Shown here piece after piece: positions 1 through 9,239 of a stretch of DNA of 63,047 nucleotides (its first letter is position 1; the number at the start of each line of letters is the position of its first letter). The notes under the pieces were generated by a model, which saw nothing but the letters and a program-made list of their open reading frames with translations, was not told where the DNA came from and did no database searches. A program made the position numbers and the translations under genes. This stretch comes from Thalassolituus marinus (GTDB lineage: Bacteria > Pseudomonadota > Gammaproteobacteria > Pseudomonadales > Oceanobacteraceae): assembly GCF_020320395.1 (NCBI RefSeq), contig NZ_JAEDAH010000016.1, positions 1 through 63,047 of the forward strand. The letters are read 5' to 3'.

Positions 1-13
1 GCGTTTCAGATTG

Positions 14-70
14 AAAAACAGCAGCTGAGGAATGCTGCAGTTTGGAGTGACATCCAGTCACTCCAAACTG
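14..70 (-). terminator. Hairpins downstream of efpL
   Basis: A perfect 14-bp inverted repeat (38-51 with 57-70, 5-nt loop) lies just past the efpL stop on the minus strand. It is followed by a second short CAGC/GCTG hairpin and a run of five T on that strand at 15-19. This looks like an intrinsic terminator for efpL, although the U-tract follows the second hairpin and not the strongest one. Confidence 0.55.
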
Positions 71-117
71 TGGGACAGCAGTGCGGCTGACGCCGGCTTT
101 CCAGAATGGCAGCGGTA

Positions 118-684
118 TCAGGCGCGGCCAGTGAACTTGCACTCTTCAACGTTGATCTTCACGCGATCGCCGGTAGAGATATGTTCAGGCACCTGAATCA
201 CCAGACCAGTGGTCATGGTGGCAGGCTTGGTGCGAGAAGTTGCAGAAGAACCCTTCATAGACGGTGCTGTGTCGGTGATCACCAGCTCCACAGTGGATGG
301 CAGATCGACACCAACAGCCGCTTCGTTCAGCACGATAGCCTGCAGACCCTGAGTATCGGTTTCGATAAAGGGTGCCTGCTCAGCGATGGTTTCTTTGTTC
401 AGGCTGTAAGAGGTGTAATCCTCAGAGTCCATGAAGAAGTACTCATCGCCATCGATGTAAGACAGCGTTACCGGACGACGGATAACTTCAGCCAGCGTCA
501 GCATTTCGCTGTCTTTGAATGATTCATCCAGCTTGGCACCAGTGACCACGTTGTACATACGCATGCGGTAGATGGAACCACCCGCGCGACCCTGCGGCAC
601 AGAACGCTCGATGTCCTTCACAAAATAAACAGCACCGTTGTATTCGATGGCAGCGTTCTTTTTGATTTCACTGGCCTTTGGCAT
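118..684 (-). CDS. efpL: Elongation factor P-like protein EfpL (YeiP)
   Basis: The 188-residue product matches the EF-P paralogue YeiP/EfpL over its full length: an N-terminal KOW-like domain, then two OB folds ending in a VIQVPE and KINVEE stretch. EF-P family proteins bind the ribosome E site and rescue polyproline-type stalls. The loop that reaches the peptidyl-transferase centre reads [10 protein letters not shown], with an arginine near the tip as in YeiP, and lacks the modifiable lysine setting of EF-P. The start is placed at the MPKASEIKK methionine, which aligns with family N-termini; an upstream in-frame extension is low-complexity and crosses the ahpF terminator. Monocistronic by position. 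Confidence 0.9.
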   Translation of the reverse strand: MPKASEIKKNAAIEYNGAVYFVKDIERSVPQGRAGGSIYRMRMYNVVTGAKLDESFKDSEMLTLAEVIRRPVTLSYIDGDEYFFMDSEDYTSYSLNKETIAEQAPFIETDTQGLQAIVLNEAAVGVDLPSTVELVITDTAPSMKGSSATSRTKPATMTTGLVIQVPEHISTGDRVKINVEECKFTGRA

Positions 685-773
685 ACATGAACTCTCAATG
701 TTGAAAAACGCGAGATTACTATATTCGCAGGCCGAAGCAAGCCTCCCGATAACGAGTTCTGGCTTGTTGCTGC

Positions 774-818
774 AAAAAGAAAACCGGCCCGGGGCATTCA
801 TTGCCGCCGGGCCGGTTT
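774..818 (-). terminator. Intrinsic terminator of ahpF
   Basis: A GC-rich inverted repeat (AAACCGGCCCGG paired with CCGGGCCGGTTT) is followed on the minus strand by a T-rich run, TTTTCTTTTT. It lies between the ahpF stop and the efpL start. Confidence 0.8.
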
Positions 819-915
819 GTTCCCATCCGGAGTGCCACACGACTGACATGGAGGGCCAGCCGTGCAGCACAAACGCGATAGCGCCGGGTGCTGCGGGATC
901 GGGGTAAAACCTGAC

Positions 916-2469
916 TCAGTTACGAATCAGGTAATCGAATGCGCCCAGTGCGGCAGTGGCACCTGAACCCATAGACACAATGATCTGCTTGTACGGTGCA
1001 GTCGTTACGTCACCGGCAGCAAATACACCAGCCATGCTGGTTTCACCGTGGCTATTCACCACGATTTCACCGCGGTTGGTCAGCTCCAGTGTGTCTTTCA
1101 GGAACTCACTGTTTGGCACCAGACCGATCTGAACGAAGATACCGGCAACGTCCACTACGTGGGTTTCGTCGGTCTTGCGGTCGGTGTATTTCAGACCAAT
1201 CACTTTGCCGTTTTCACCCAGTACTTCAGTGGTCATCGCTTCTTTAATGATCTTAATGTTGGCAGTGGATTCTGCCTTCTTAACCAGCACCGCATCAGCG
1301 CGCAGGGTGTCACCAAATTCCAGTACGGTTACGTGCTCAACAATACCAGCCAGGTCGATGGCAGCTTCAATACCGGAGTTACCACCACCGATTACCGCAA
1401 CAGGCTTGCCCTTGAACAGCGGGCCATCACAGTGAGGGCAGAAACACACGCCTTTCGCCTTGTATTCGCTCTCGCCTGGTACGTTCATTTCTCTCCAGCG
1501 CGCACCGGTCGCCAGGATTACCGTCTTACTTTTCAGGACTGCGCCGTTAGACAGTTCCACTTCTTTCATGCCATCGGCACCATCACGCAGAGCCACAACT
1601 TTCTGCGCTTTCATGATGTCCACGTCGTATTCTTTAACGTGTTCTTCCAGGTGCGCGACCAGCTTAGGGCCTTCGGTGTAAGGCACGGAGATAAAGTTCT
1701 CGATGCCAACGGTGTCAGACACCTGACCACCAAAACGCTCGGCGATCAGACCGGTACGGATACCTTTACGCGCAGCGTAAATGGCCGAGGAAGCACCAGC
1801 AGGACCACCGCCCACAACCAGCACATCGAAGGCTTCTTTTTCAGCCATCGCGGCTGCCGCTTTGGCATCCGCATCGTCGTCTACCAGGTTCAGAATGTCT
1901 GCCAGCGTCTGCTTACCGTTAGCCAGCAGTTCACCGTTCAGGTACAGCGACGGCACTGCCATAATTTCTTTTTCGGTCACTTCCTGTTGGAACACACCAC
2001 CATCAATCATGGTGGCCGTCACATTCGGGTTCAGTGCGGCAATCAGGTTGATTGACTGCACAACGTCCGGACAGTTGTGGCACGACAGCGATACATACAC
2101 TTCAAAGTTCAGTTCGCGGGTCAGACCTTTGGCCTGATCCTGCAGCGCCTGATCTTCCTTCGATGGGTGGCTACCCGCCTGCAGCAGCGCCAGCACCAGC
2201 GAGGTGAACTCGTGGCCCAGAGGAATACCAGCGAAGAATACGCGTGGAGCGTTGTCTTCTTTTGCAACTGCCATCACCGGCGCACGACCATTGATCGGCT
2301 CTTCCGTGATGGTCAGGGAGATCTTGTCATTCAGCTCAGCGATTTCAGTCGCCAGCTCTTCCAGTTCTTTAGCCTTTGGTGAACCGTCGGTGGCCACCAG
2401 CAGGGAAATAGGGTTACGCAGGTTGTTCAGGTATGCGCCCAGCTGTTGTTTCATAGTTGCATCAAGCAT
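916..2469 (-). CDS. ahpF: Alkyl hydroperoxide reductase subunit F
   Basis: This 517-residue flavoprotein passes electrons from NADH to the peroxiredoxin AhpC. The N-terminal thioredoxin-like tandem carries the CHNC redox motif near residue 130. The following FAD/NAD(P)H domains carry GGGPAGAS near residue 220, the CPHC active disulfide near 345, and a second dinucleotide site GGGNSGIEA. Length and domain order are those of classical AhpF. ahpC lies upstream on the same strand but is separated by about 1.7 kb of REP/RAYT sequence and a terminator, so the two genes probably have separate promoters here. Confidence 0.97.
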   Translation of the reverse strand: MLDATMKQQLGAYLNNLRNPISLLVATDGSPKAKELEELATEIAELNDKISLTITEEPINGRAPVMAVAKEDNAPRVFFAGIPLGHEFTSLVLALLQAGSHPSKEDQALQDQAKGLTRELNFEVYVSLSCHNCPDVVQSINLIAALNPNVTATMIDGGVFQQEVTEKEIMAVPSLYLNGELLANGKQTLADILNLVDDDADAKAAAAMAEKEAFDVLVVGGGPAGASSAIYAARKGIRTGLIAERFGGQVSDTVGIENFISVPYTEGPKLVAHLEEHVKEYDVDIMKAQKVVALRDGADGMKEVELSNGAVLKSKTVILATGARWREMNVPGESEYKAKGVCFCPHCDGPLFKGKPVAVIGGGNSGIEAAIDLAGIVEHVTVLEFGDTLRADAVLVKKAESTANIKIIKEAMTTEVLGENGKVIGLKYTDRKTDETHVVDVAGIFVQIGLVPNSEFLKDTLELTNRGEIVVNSHGETSMAGVFAAGDVTTAPYKQIIVSMGSGATAALGAFDYLIRN

Positions 2470-2982
2470 GATGGATTCCTTTTTGTGATCGGTTCAGCGC
2501 CAGACTTGAAGTTGCGCCGCTCAAATTCAAAGTACCTGATTATAGTAGCCAGATGATCTGAATAATTTAAATCAATCTTTTCTAACCAAGCGATAGGGAA
2601 TAGCTAACAGATATTCTGGTGGGCAGTGCCCACCCTACGCAGCAGCGTATTTGGCTTCACCTGCAGGGTGCACATTACCCACCATCGACCAAGGCACCTG
2701 ACTTCCCCCCGCAGGGTAGGCATTGCGCACCATCGACCAACGCACCTGACTTCCCCCTCAGGGTAGGCATTGCTCACCATTGACCAACGCACCTGACTTC
2801 CCCGCAGGGTAGGAATTGCTCACCATCGACCAACGCACCTGACTTCCCCCGTAGGGTGCGCATTGCGCACCTCTTGTAACTAAGATTGCCGACCGATTCA
2901 TAACAGAACATAAGCAAGTACCATCATTGTAGGGTGCGCACCGCGCACCACTTTGTTCCAGATCATCACAGGGAGGTGATGC
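2470..2982. repeat. REP-like palindromic repeats upstream of the RAYT gene
   Basis: There is no gene in this stretch. From about 2618 it holds diverged copies of the palindromic motifs GTGGGCAGTGCCCAC and GGTGCGCATTGCGCACC. Between about 2660 and 2876 a 46-48 bp unit, containing CATCGACCAACGCACCTGAC and a CAGGGTAGG palindrome arm, repeats four times. A last copy (2931-2951) sits immediately before the RAYT gene. The first about 130 bases are AT-rich and probably include the ahpF promoter, which I could not place exactly. Confidence 0.8.
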
Positions 2983-3501
2983 ATGCCGGAGTACCGCCGC
3001 AGCCGTGTTTCAGGTGGAACCTATTTCTTCACGCTGGTCAGTGGTAGACGCCGCCCCATATTAACGGAGCAGCAAAGCAGATTGGCCTTGCGCTCTGCTA
3101 TTGAAGAAATCAGAGAGTCGCTGCCATTTTCAATATCCGCCTGGGTTTTGCTGCCAGATCACCTGCACTGCATCTGGACACTTCCGGATGGAGATAGCGA
3201 TTACTCAAAACGATGGGGAAAAATAAAAACCTGCTATTCACGCAGAATGGGAGCGCTCGGCATCAATAATCGCCACGAATCAGGCCTTTGGCAGCGCAGA
3301 TTCTGGGAGCATCGGATTCGGGATCAGAACGACTTAAACAACCACATCAATTACATACACATTAATCCGTTGAAGCACGGCATCGTGACGGCCGTTAAGG
3401 ACTGGCCTTACTCAACCTTTCATCGCTATGTTCGCGAAGGTATTTACCCACTAGACTGGGGAGGTGACGTCATCATTCCTGACATCAGTGCAGGGGAATA
3501 A
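2983..3501 (+). CDS. REP-associated tyrosine transposase (RAYT, TnpA_REP)
   Basis: A 172-residue single-domain Y1 transposase of the IS200-like/RAYT group. The N-terminus is YRRSRVSGGTYFFTLV, typical of RAYTs. The HUH-type metal motif appears as PDHLHCIWTLP near residue 60, and the conserved C-terminal block as HINYIHINPLKHG near residue 120, with the likely catalytic tyrosine in it. RAYTs are thought to mobilise or maintain REP palindromes. Here palindromic repeats with matching arms lie on both sides, which supports a functional pairing. A GGGAGGTGAT ribosome site precedes the ATG. The gene is intact and points opposite to ahpC and ahpF. Confidence 0.92.
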   Translation: MPEYRRSRVSGGTYFFTLVSGRRRPILTEQQSRLALRSAIEEIRESLPFSISAWVLLPDHLHCIWTLPDGDSDYSKRWGKIKTCYSRRMGALGINNRHESGLWQRRFWEHRIRDQNDLNNHINYIHINPLKHGIVTAVKDWPYSTFHRYVREGIYPLDWGGDVIIPDISAGE

Positions 3502-3980
3502 ATTTCTGGTGGGCATTGCCCACCCTACGCAATAGCGAATTTGGCTTCACCCGCAGGGTGCGCATTGCGCACCACACACAGAAACGGTTCACATAATCAT
3601 CGGATATTGGTGGGCAGTGCCCACCCTACGCACCAGCGTATTTGGTTTAGCCCGCAGGGTGCGCATTGCGCACCACACACAGAAACGGTTCACATAATCA
3701 CCGGATATTGGTGGGCAGTGCCCACCCTACTCAACAGCGTATTTGGTTTAGCCCGTAGGGTGCGCATTGCGCACCACGTACCGAAACGCTTCACATAATC
3801 ACCGGATATTGGTGGGCAGTGCCCACCCTACGCAACAGCGTATTTGGTTTAGCCCGTAGGGTGCGCATTGCGCACCACGTACCGAAACGGTTCACATAAT
3901 CACCGGATATTGGTGGGCAGTGCCCACCCTACGCAACAGCGTATTTGGTTTAGCCCGTAGGGTGCGCATTGCGCACCAGA
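3502..3980. repeat. REP array, 101-bp tandem unit, five copies
   Basis: Five units begin with GGTGGGCAGTGCCCACC (or GGGCATTGCCC in the first) at 3508, 3609, 3710, 3811 and 3912, an exact period of 101. Each unit holds two palindromes, GGTGGGCAGTGCCCACC and GGTGCGCATTGCGCACC, set about 40 bp apart in a BIME-like arrangement. The linkers contain GCGTATTTGGTTTAGCCC and GAAACGGTTCACATAATCA. Units 2-5 are almost identical, which implies recent amplification. No gene is supported here. Confidence 0.92.
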
Positions 3981-3983
3981 AAT

Positions 3984-4014
3984 AAAAAAGCCCCGATAAA
4001 ATCGGGGCTTTTTT
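3984..4014. terminator. Bidirectional intrinsic terminator
   Basis: A perfect 10-bp stem, AAGCCCCGAT with ATCGGGGCTT around an AAA loop, is flanked by an A-tract and a T-tract. It can stop transcription coming from ahpC (minus) and from the RAYT/REP side (plus). Confidence 0.85.
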
Positions 4015-4183
4015 GTCTGGCCTAAAGAGCGTGATCCGCTCTCCGATAAGCCAGAGTGCTTACACAGGTTGTGGGATGAAATGCGCGGCGCGGTTTACGT
4101 GAGAGCCCGAGACATACCGTATTGGTAGGCGACGGGCCGAACGAAAACCGCAACAAAGCAGCTCGCCCACAAACGAAGTAAGC

Positions 4184-4741
4184 TTAGATTTTGCCAACCA
4201 GGTCCAGAGAAGGAGCCAGAGTCGCTTCGCCTTCTTTCCACTTAGCCGGGCAAACTTCACCTGGGTGAGCAGCAACGTACTGAGCAGCTTTCACTTTACG
4301 CAGCAGGTCGTCTGCGTCACGGCCGATGCCTTCAGCAGTGATTTCCATTGCCTGAATGATACCTTCTGGATCAACCAGGAAAGTAGCACGGTCTGCCAGG
4401 CCAACACCTTCGCGCATTACGCCGAAGTTGTTAGTGATGTTGCCGTTCTGGTCGCCCAGCATGTAGTAGTTGATCTTGCCGATAGTTTCGGAGCTATCGT
4501 GCCATGCTTTGTGACAGAAGTGAGTGTCAGTAGACACAGAGTAAACTTCTACGCCCAGTTTCTGCAGTTCTTCGTATTTATCAGCCAGGTCGCCCAGCTC
4601 AGTAGGACATACGAAAGTGAAGTCAGCTGGGTAGAAGAAGAAGATAGCCCACTTACCTTTTACGTCAGCGTCAGAAACTTCTACGAATTCGCCTTGTTTG
4701 AAAGCAGTAGCTTGAAACGGCTTGATTTCAGTATTGATCAT
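4184..4741 (-). CDS. ahpC: Alkyl hydroperoxide reductase subunit C (2-Cys peroxiredoxin)
   Basis: A 185-residue typical 2-Cys peroxiredoxin that reduces H2O2, organic peroxides and peroxynitrite in the cytoplasm, recharged by AhpF. The peroxidatic cysteine sits in FVCPTE near residue 46 and the resolving cysteine in GEVCPAKW near residue 165. The length is close to the E. coli enzyme (187). Its partner ahpF lies downstream on the same strand, beyond the terminator at 3984-4014 and the REP/RAYT insertion. Expression under oxidative stress (OxyR) is expected from the family, but I could not identify an operator. Confidence 0.97.
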   Translation of the reverse strand: MINTEIKPFQATAFKQGEFVEVSDADVKGKWAIFFFYPADFTFVCPTELGDLADKYEELQKLGVEVYSVSTDTHFCHKAWHDSSETIGKINYYMLGDQNGNITNNFGVMREGVGLADRATFLVDPEGIIQAMEITAEGIGRDADDLLRKVKAAQYVAAHPGEVCPAKWKEGEATLAPSLDLVGKI

Positions 4742-4918
4742 GGTATCGCTCCATTGATTGCTTGAATGAGTGATTAGGAAACAGGGACCATACTAGGGGC
4801 TTATGATGCCTCTGTTAAATTGAAGTTCTTAAAGATAGGAATAGGTTTTACCTATAAAAGGTTTGAGATGCAATAGAGATGGTTTCGCAGGAAGGCCTGT
4901 GGTCGAGTTTGAGGCTTC

Positions 4919-5109
4919 TGACGCCTGACGCCTGACGCCTGACGCCTGACGCCTGACGCCTGACGCCTGACGCCTGATGCCCGACTTCCGACTTCCGACT
5001 TCAGACTTCAGACTTCAGACTTCCGACTTCCGACTTCCGACTTCCGACTTCCGACTTCCGACTTCCGACTTCCGACTTCCGACTTCCGACTTCCGGCTTC
5101 CGGCTTCCA
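4919..5109. repeat. Two adjacent heptanucleotide tandem arrays
   Basis: Eight perfect copies of TGACGCC (4919-4974) and one TGATGCC variant run directly into about 18 copies of a second 7-mer, GACTTCC, with GACTTCA and GGCTTCC variants. Both arrays keep the same 7-bp phase. They fill the space between ahpC and the rpmE terminator. The open frames crossing them encode only repeated RKSEVGS-like peptides and are not taken as genes. The rest of 4742-5127 holds no gene; its first part is probably the ahpC promoter region. Confidence 0.92.
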
Positions 5110-5126
5110 ACATCAAACAGCAAACA

Positions 5127-5157
5127 TAAAAAAACCCGCACTCGGCGGGTTTTTTTC
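5127..5157 (-). terminator. Intrinsic terminator of rpmE
   Basis: The inverted repeat ACCCGC/GCGGGT with flanking A- and T-tracts lies 16 bases past the rpmE stop on the minus strand. Its symmetry allows action in both directions. Confidence 0.85.
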
Positions 5158-5172
5158 GAACGGTTCGGGCTA

Positions 5173-5382
5173 TTACTTCTTGAAAGCACCGAAACGCTTG
5201 TTGAAGCGGTCGATACGGCCACCGGTATCAACAACTTTCTGCTTACCAGTGTAGAACGGGTGGCAAGCGGAGCACACGTCCAGGTAGATAGCGCCTGGCT
5301 TAGTGGATTTGGTCTTGATTACGTTGCCGCAGGAGCAGGTTGCTTCCAGCTCAGCGTATTCTGGATGAATACCTTGTTTCAT
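5173..5382 (-). CDS. rpmE: Ribosomal protein bL31 (zinc-binding form)
   Basis: A 69-residue large-subunit protein. Zinc ligands are seen as CSCG near residue 16 and CSACH near residue 37, so this is the C-plus (zinc) form of L31. It helps bridge the 50S and 30S subunits. The zinc-independent paralogue is not in the window. Divergent from priA, as in many gammaproteobacteria. A clear AGGTGACC ribosome site lies just ahead of the ATG. Confidence 0.97.
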   Translation of the reverse strand: MKQGIHPEYAELEATCSCGNVIKTKSTKPGAIYLDVCSACHPFYTGKQKVVDTGGRIDRFNKRFGAFKK

Positions 5383-5542
5383 GGGGTCACCTCATGGTCT
5401 TCACGCCGCTGCCTGAGGGACATCCGCAGGTACCGCGCTACTGGATTAACAAAAAACCGGGAAACTCAATGCATCCCGCACCCTTGCATGGGCAATAAGG
5501 ACGCGCATAATACCAGAGCCGACCCACGCAGCAAGTCTTTTC

Positions 5543-7753
5543 ATGTCCTTTTTTGTTGTTGAAACCGCTCTGCCACTGCCCTTACGCCGCGTATTTGACT
5601 ATTTACCGCTGGCTGATGAGCCCGAATCCGCCTACCGGCCCGGTCAGCGCGTACGCGTTGAATTTGGCCGCCAGCTGCTTATGGGCATCGTTACCGGTAC
5701 CCGTCAGCACAGCGAGGTGCCGCAGAATAAGTTACGTCCGCTGCTCGAACGGCTGGACGACGAACCGCTGATTGACGACAACGGCCTGGCGCTGTGCCGC
5801 TGGCTGGCAGACTACTACCACCACAGTCTGGGCGAAGTGCTGGAGCATATGATTCCCACCATGCTACGCCGCGGCTGCGCACTGAGCGAAGCCGATGAGC
5901 TGGTGTGGCAGGCAACCGGCAATGAACCCGCCAGCCCACTGCGTGGTGCCAAACAGCAGGCCTTGCTGCAACTCTTCAGTGACCAGCCACGCTGGCCGCA
6001 CAGCGCCCTGACTGCTCAGGGCTTCAGTCTGGCGCAGCTGCGCCGTCTGCAGGATGCCGGTGTTATCAGTGAAAGCCAGCAACTGCCACTGCCGCCGCTG
6101 ATGCTGGAACGTCAGCAGTTTCATACCCTGAACCCACAGCAACAGAGCGCACTGAAAACACTGAGCGCTGAGCTGGGTCACTTCCGCGCCTGCCTGCTGG
6201 AAGGCGTTACCGGTTCGGGTAAAACCGAGGTGTACCTGCGCCTAATAGAAGAAGCCATTCAGCAGGGTAAACAGGCACTGGTGCTGGTACCGGAAATTGG
6301 CTTAACACCACAAACCGTGCGCCGCTTTCAGGCACGCTTTTCGGTGCCGGTGGCGTTACTGCACTCCGGCCTGAATGATCGCGAACGTCTGCAAGGCTGG
6401 CGTCAGGCACGGGAAGGCGGCGCACGCATTCTGATCGGCACCCGTTCGGCAGTGTTTACCCCCTTGCCCGATCTGGGCCTGATCATCATCGACGAAGAAC
6501 ACGATGGTTCGTTCAAACAACAGGACGGCCTGCGCTATTCCGCGCGCGATTTTGCCTTAGTACGCGCCCACAAAGCCGGCGTACCGATTGTGCTGGGCTC
6601 GGCCACACCATCACTGGAAACCCTGCATAACGCCCTCAGCGGCAAGTACCTGCACGTCAAACTGACCCAGCGCGCCGGTAACGCCCGCCCGCCAGGCATG
6701 AAACTGCACAGCATTCTGCATCAGTCGTTAACCGCCGGTTTCGCTCAGCCGGTGCTGGCCAAAATGCAGCAGCATCTGGATAACAATAAACAGGTGCTGG
6801 TGTTTATTAACCGCCGTGGTTTTGCGCCGCTCCTGGCCTGTCGCGACTGCGGCTGGATGGCCGAGTGCCGCCGCTGCGATGCACGCATGACCCTGCACCG
6901 TATGCCACCGCACCTGCACTGCCATCACTGTGATTTCCAGCAGGGTATTCCCGCCATCTGCCCGCAATGTGGCGGCTCCCACGTGGAGGGTATAGGACAG
7001 GGGACCGAGCGTATTGAAGAACAACTGGCCGGACTGTTTCCCGCCACCACCATCCGCCGCGTCGACCGTGACACCGTGCGCAATAAGCAGGCGTTTGATG
7101 AGCTGTACGACGACATCCACGATGACGGCTCATGCATTCTGGTCGGCACCCAGATGCTGGCCAAAGGTCACCACTTTCCCGATGTGACCATGGTGGTGAT
7201 TCTCGACGCCGATGCCGGACTGTTCAGTTCCGACTTCCGCGGCATGGAGCACAGCGCCCAGCTTATCTGCCAGGTGGCAGGCCGCGCCGGGCGTGAAGAC
7301 TCCCCCGGCGAGGTGTGGATTCAGACCCTGTACGCCGATCACCCGCAACTGAACCTGCTGCTCGACAGCGGCTACCATGCGCTGGCGCTGTCACTGCTGC
7401 AGGAACGCCAGCACCAGATTCTGCCGCCCTACAGCCATATGGCATTGCTGCGCAGCGAATGCGAAGACCGCATCCAGGCTCAGCAACTGCTGCAGGAAGC
7501 CCGCGCATTTATGCAGAACTGGCTGCACCAGCAGCACCCCAACAGTCGCCAGGCGCCGGTCACCTTACTCGGGCCCTTCCCTGCCATTATGGAACGCCGC
7601 GCCGGTCGCTTCCGTTTCCAGCTGCAACTGTATGCCAACGAGCGCAAGGCACTGCACCAGCTGGCGCATGTGCTGGTGCAGTTTCTGGAAAGCCATAAAG
7701 GCCTGCATAAAGTGCGCTGGAATCTGGATATCGACCCCATCGACACCCTTTAA
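5543..7753 (+). CDS. priA: Primosomal protein N', replication restart helicase PriA
   Basis: The 736-residue superfamily-2 3'-5' helicase that reloads the replisome at stalled forks. The N-terminal 3'-DNA-binding domain begins FFVVETALPLPL. Walker A is GVTGSGKTEVY near residue 222, and the DEEH Walker B lies near residue 317. The zinc-binding insert shows four paired cysteine motifs between about residues 430 and 480 (CRDCGW, CRRCDA, CHHCDF, CPQCGG). The helicase C-lobe contains QVAGRAGRED. Full family length. It starts at an ATG 160 bases from the divergent rpmE. Confidence 0.97.
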   Translation: MSFFVVETALPLPLRRVFDYLPLADEPESAYRPGQRVRVEFGRQLLMGIVTGTRQHSEVPQNKLRPLLERLDDEPLIDDNGLALCRWLADYYHHSLGEVLEHMIPTMLRRGCALSEADELVWQATGNEPASPLRGAKQQALLQLFSDQPRWPHSALTAQGFSLAQLRRLQDAGVISESQQLPLPPLMLERQQFHTLNPQQQSALKTLSAELGHFRACLLEGVTGSGKTEVYLRLIEEAIQQGKQALVLVPEIGLTPQTVRRFQARFSVPVALLHSGLNDRERLQGWRQAREGGARILIGTRSAVFTPLPDLGLIIIDEEHDGSFKQQDGLRYSARDFALVRAHKAGVPIVLGSATPSLETLHNALSGKYLHVKLTQRAGNARPPGMKLHSILHQSLTAGFAQPVLAKMQQHLDNNKQVLVFINRRGFAPLLACRDCGWMAECRRCDARMTLHRMPPHLHCHHCDFQQGIPAICPQCGGSHVEGIGQGTERIEEQLAGLFPATTIRRVDRDTVRNKQAFDELYDDIHDDGSCILVGTQMLAKGHHFPDVTMVVILDADAGLFSSDFRGMEHSAQLICQVAGRAGREDSPGEVWIQTLYADHPQLNLLLDSGYHALALSLLQERQHQILPPYSHMALLRSECEDRIQAQQLLQEARAFMQNWLHQQHPNSRQAPVTLLGPFPAIMERRAGRFRFQLQLYANERKALHQLAHVLVQFLESHKGLHKVRWNLDIDPIDTL

Positions 7754-7811
7754 GCCCCGGATGCGGAATGCTCTTCTATACTGAAAGCTCCTGATTCTGA
7801 ATGGGTGTCGC

Positions 7812-8630
7812 ATGGATTACCTCAGCTTCCGTCACCAGCAGCAGCATTTCGCCCTGCCCATCGACTGCGTGCGCTTTATCGCCGCCGAAAATGCACTGAC
7901 ACCAACCAATGTCGCTACCGGCAACAGTCAGACATTCGACATGGTGGATTACGACGGCCAGGCCTGTGTGATTCTGTCGCTGGCGCGTCTGCTCAATCAG
8001 CCATCCGAGCGCACCAAAAACCGCAACCTCATTCAGCTGCTGCAGGAGCGTGAGCAGGATCACCTCAACTGGCTCAACGCGCTGCGTGAATCCCTGCAGA
8101 GAAACACCCCGTTTGATAAACAGCGCGACCCCGACCTGTGCGCCTTTGGCAGCTGGTACAAAAGCTACAAAGCCGATGACCCGCAACTGGCACACCTGCT
8201 AAGTCGCTTTGACCAACCCCACCGCCGCCTGCATGCGCTGGCCGGTGAACTGCTGACTCTGCGCGATGAAGAGCAGCAGGAAGAAGCACTGCATATTCTG
8301 CACGAACACGAACACTCCACCCTTGCCCGTCTGCTGGCGCTGTTTCACGAAGCACGCGACCTGGTGGCCAATAAAACCCGCCCCACGGTAATTATGGTGC
8401 AGGTAAAAGAAGGGCAGATTATCGGCCTTAAAGTCGACGACGTAGGCGAAGTATTCAGCTGCGGTCAGGGTCAGGAAGACACCATGACTGATTACCTGCC
8501 ACACTTTGGCCGGCGCTGGCTGAAAGGCATTGCGATTGCCGGCAGCGAAGTCACCATCATGGAAATTAATCCGGCCCGGCTGTTATCATCCGCTTCCGCA
8601 CCCATTGCCGAAGCGCTGGAAACACCGTGA
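7812..8630 (+). CDS. CheW-like protein with an internal CZB zinc-binding domain
   Basis: A 272-residue protein in which a CheW fold appears to be split by a CZB (chemoreceptor zinc-binding) domain. Residues about 1-65 give the first CheW beta-barrel half (LPIDCVRFIAAEN, DYDGQACVILSLARLL). Residues about 75-185 form a four-helix CZB region with candidate ligands His84 (DHLNW), Cys110 in CAFGSWY, His137/141 and His164-168. Residues about 190-260 give the second CheW half (GLKVDDVGEVF). CheW scaffolds couple chemoreceptors to CheA, and CZB domains bind zinc and can sense hypochlorous acid. Role in a chemosensory array is inferred. The stop overlaps the pgpA start by four bases. Confidence 0.8.
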   Translation: MDYLSFRHQQQHFALPIDCVRFIAAENALTPTNVATGNSQTFDMVDYDGQACVILSLARLLNQPSERTKNRNLIQLLQEREQDHLNWLNALRESLQRNTPFDKQRDPDLCAFGSWYKSYKADDPQLAHLLSRFDQPHRRLHALAGELLTLRDEEQQEEALHILHEHEHSTLARLLALFHEARDLVANKTRPTVIMVQVKEGQIIGLKVDDVGEVFSCGQGQEDTMTDYLPHFGRRWLKGIAIAGSEVTIMEINPARLLSSASAPIAEALETP

Positions 8631-9124
8631 GTAAACTGCCAAAACCCGATTTAAAAAATCCGATTCACCTGCTCGCCTTTGGCCTTGGTTCCGGCACGGC
8701 TGCCAAAGCACCCGGCACCTTCGGCACCCTCGCTGCCCTGCCTTTCTGGTGGTTTTTATTACAGGGCGTACCCACCCTGCCGTATATCGGCGTACTGATC
8801 GCCGGCTTCGCACTGGGCGTAGTGTTATGCGAAATCACCTCGCGTGATCTTGGTGTGCACGACCACGGCGGCATTGTATGGGATGAATGGATTGGCGTAT
8901 GGATTACCCTGTTGTGGCTGCCAAACAGCGGCGAACTGATGACCGACCTCGGCTGGTTGCTGTATGGCTTTGTACTGTTCCGCTTTTTCGACATTCTCAA
9001 ACCCTGGCCAATTAAATGGCTGGACGCCAAAGTCCATGGTGGTTTCGGCATTATGATTGACGACGTCATCGCCGGTATATTCGGCTGGCTCGTCCTGCAA
9101 GGGACGGTTCTGGCACTGGGTTGA
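8627..9124 (+). CDS. pgpA: Phosphatidylglycerophosphatase A
   Basis: A 165-residue integral membrane phosphatase that converts phosphatidylglycerol phosphate to phosphatidylglycerol. Family signatures seen are GLGSGTAAKAPGTFGTLAA near the N-terminus, VWDEWIGVWITL near residue 85, and FRFFDILKPWPIKWLD near residue 120, with several hydrophobic segments. The GTG start overlaps the TGA of the upstream CheW-CZB gene (GTGA), so the two are translationally coupled. Confidence 0.93.
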   Translation: MSKLPKPDLKNPIHLLAFGLGSGTAAKAPGTFGTLAALPFWWFLLQGVPTLPYIGVLIAGFALGVVLCEITSRDLGVHDHGGIVWDEWIGVWITLLWLPNSGELMTDLGWLLYGFVLFRFFDILKPWPIKWLDAKVHGGFGIMIDDVIAGIFGWLVLQGTVLALG

Positions 9125-9239
9125 TCGGCGCAGCGACTATTCTGCAAAGAAAAACCCGATACACTCCCAGCGTTATTGTTTTAAGCAATGGCGCGCCAGA
9201 TACCGACAATCCGCGGAAGCAAGGAGGCTACCGTAAACC

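Noticed and set aside
3541-3798. 85-codon frame with repeated CALRTTHRN-like text
   Set aside because: It only translates the 101-bp REP units and is not preceded by a ribosome site.
3502-3980. Regular repeats considered as a CRISPR array
   Set aside because: The spacers between repeat units are themselves identical, the period is 101 bp, the motifs are palindromic REPs next to a RAYT, and no cas gene is present.
4919-5234. Open frame encoding RKSEVGS repeats over the heptanucleotide array
   Set aside because: A 7-bp repeat gives an open frame by chance. It crosses the rpmE terminator and has no ribosome site or conserved part.
7315-7784. Overlapping frames at the 3' end of priA
   Set aside because: Out-of-frame shadows of priA, rich in Arg, Ala and Pro, with no independent support.
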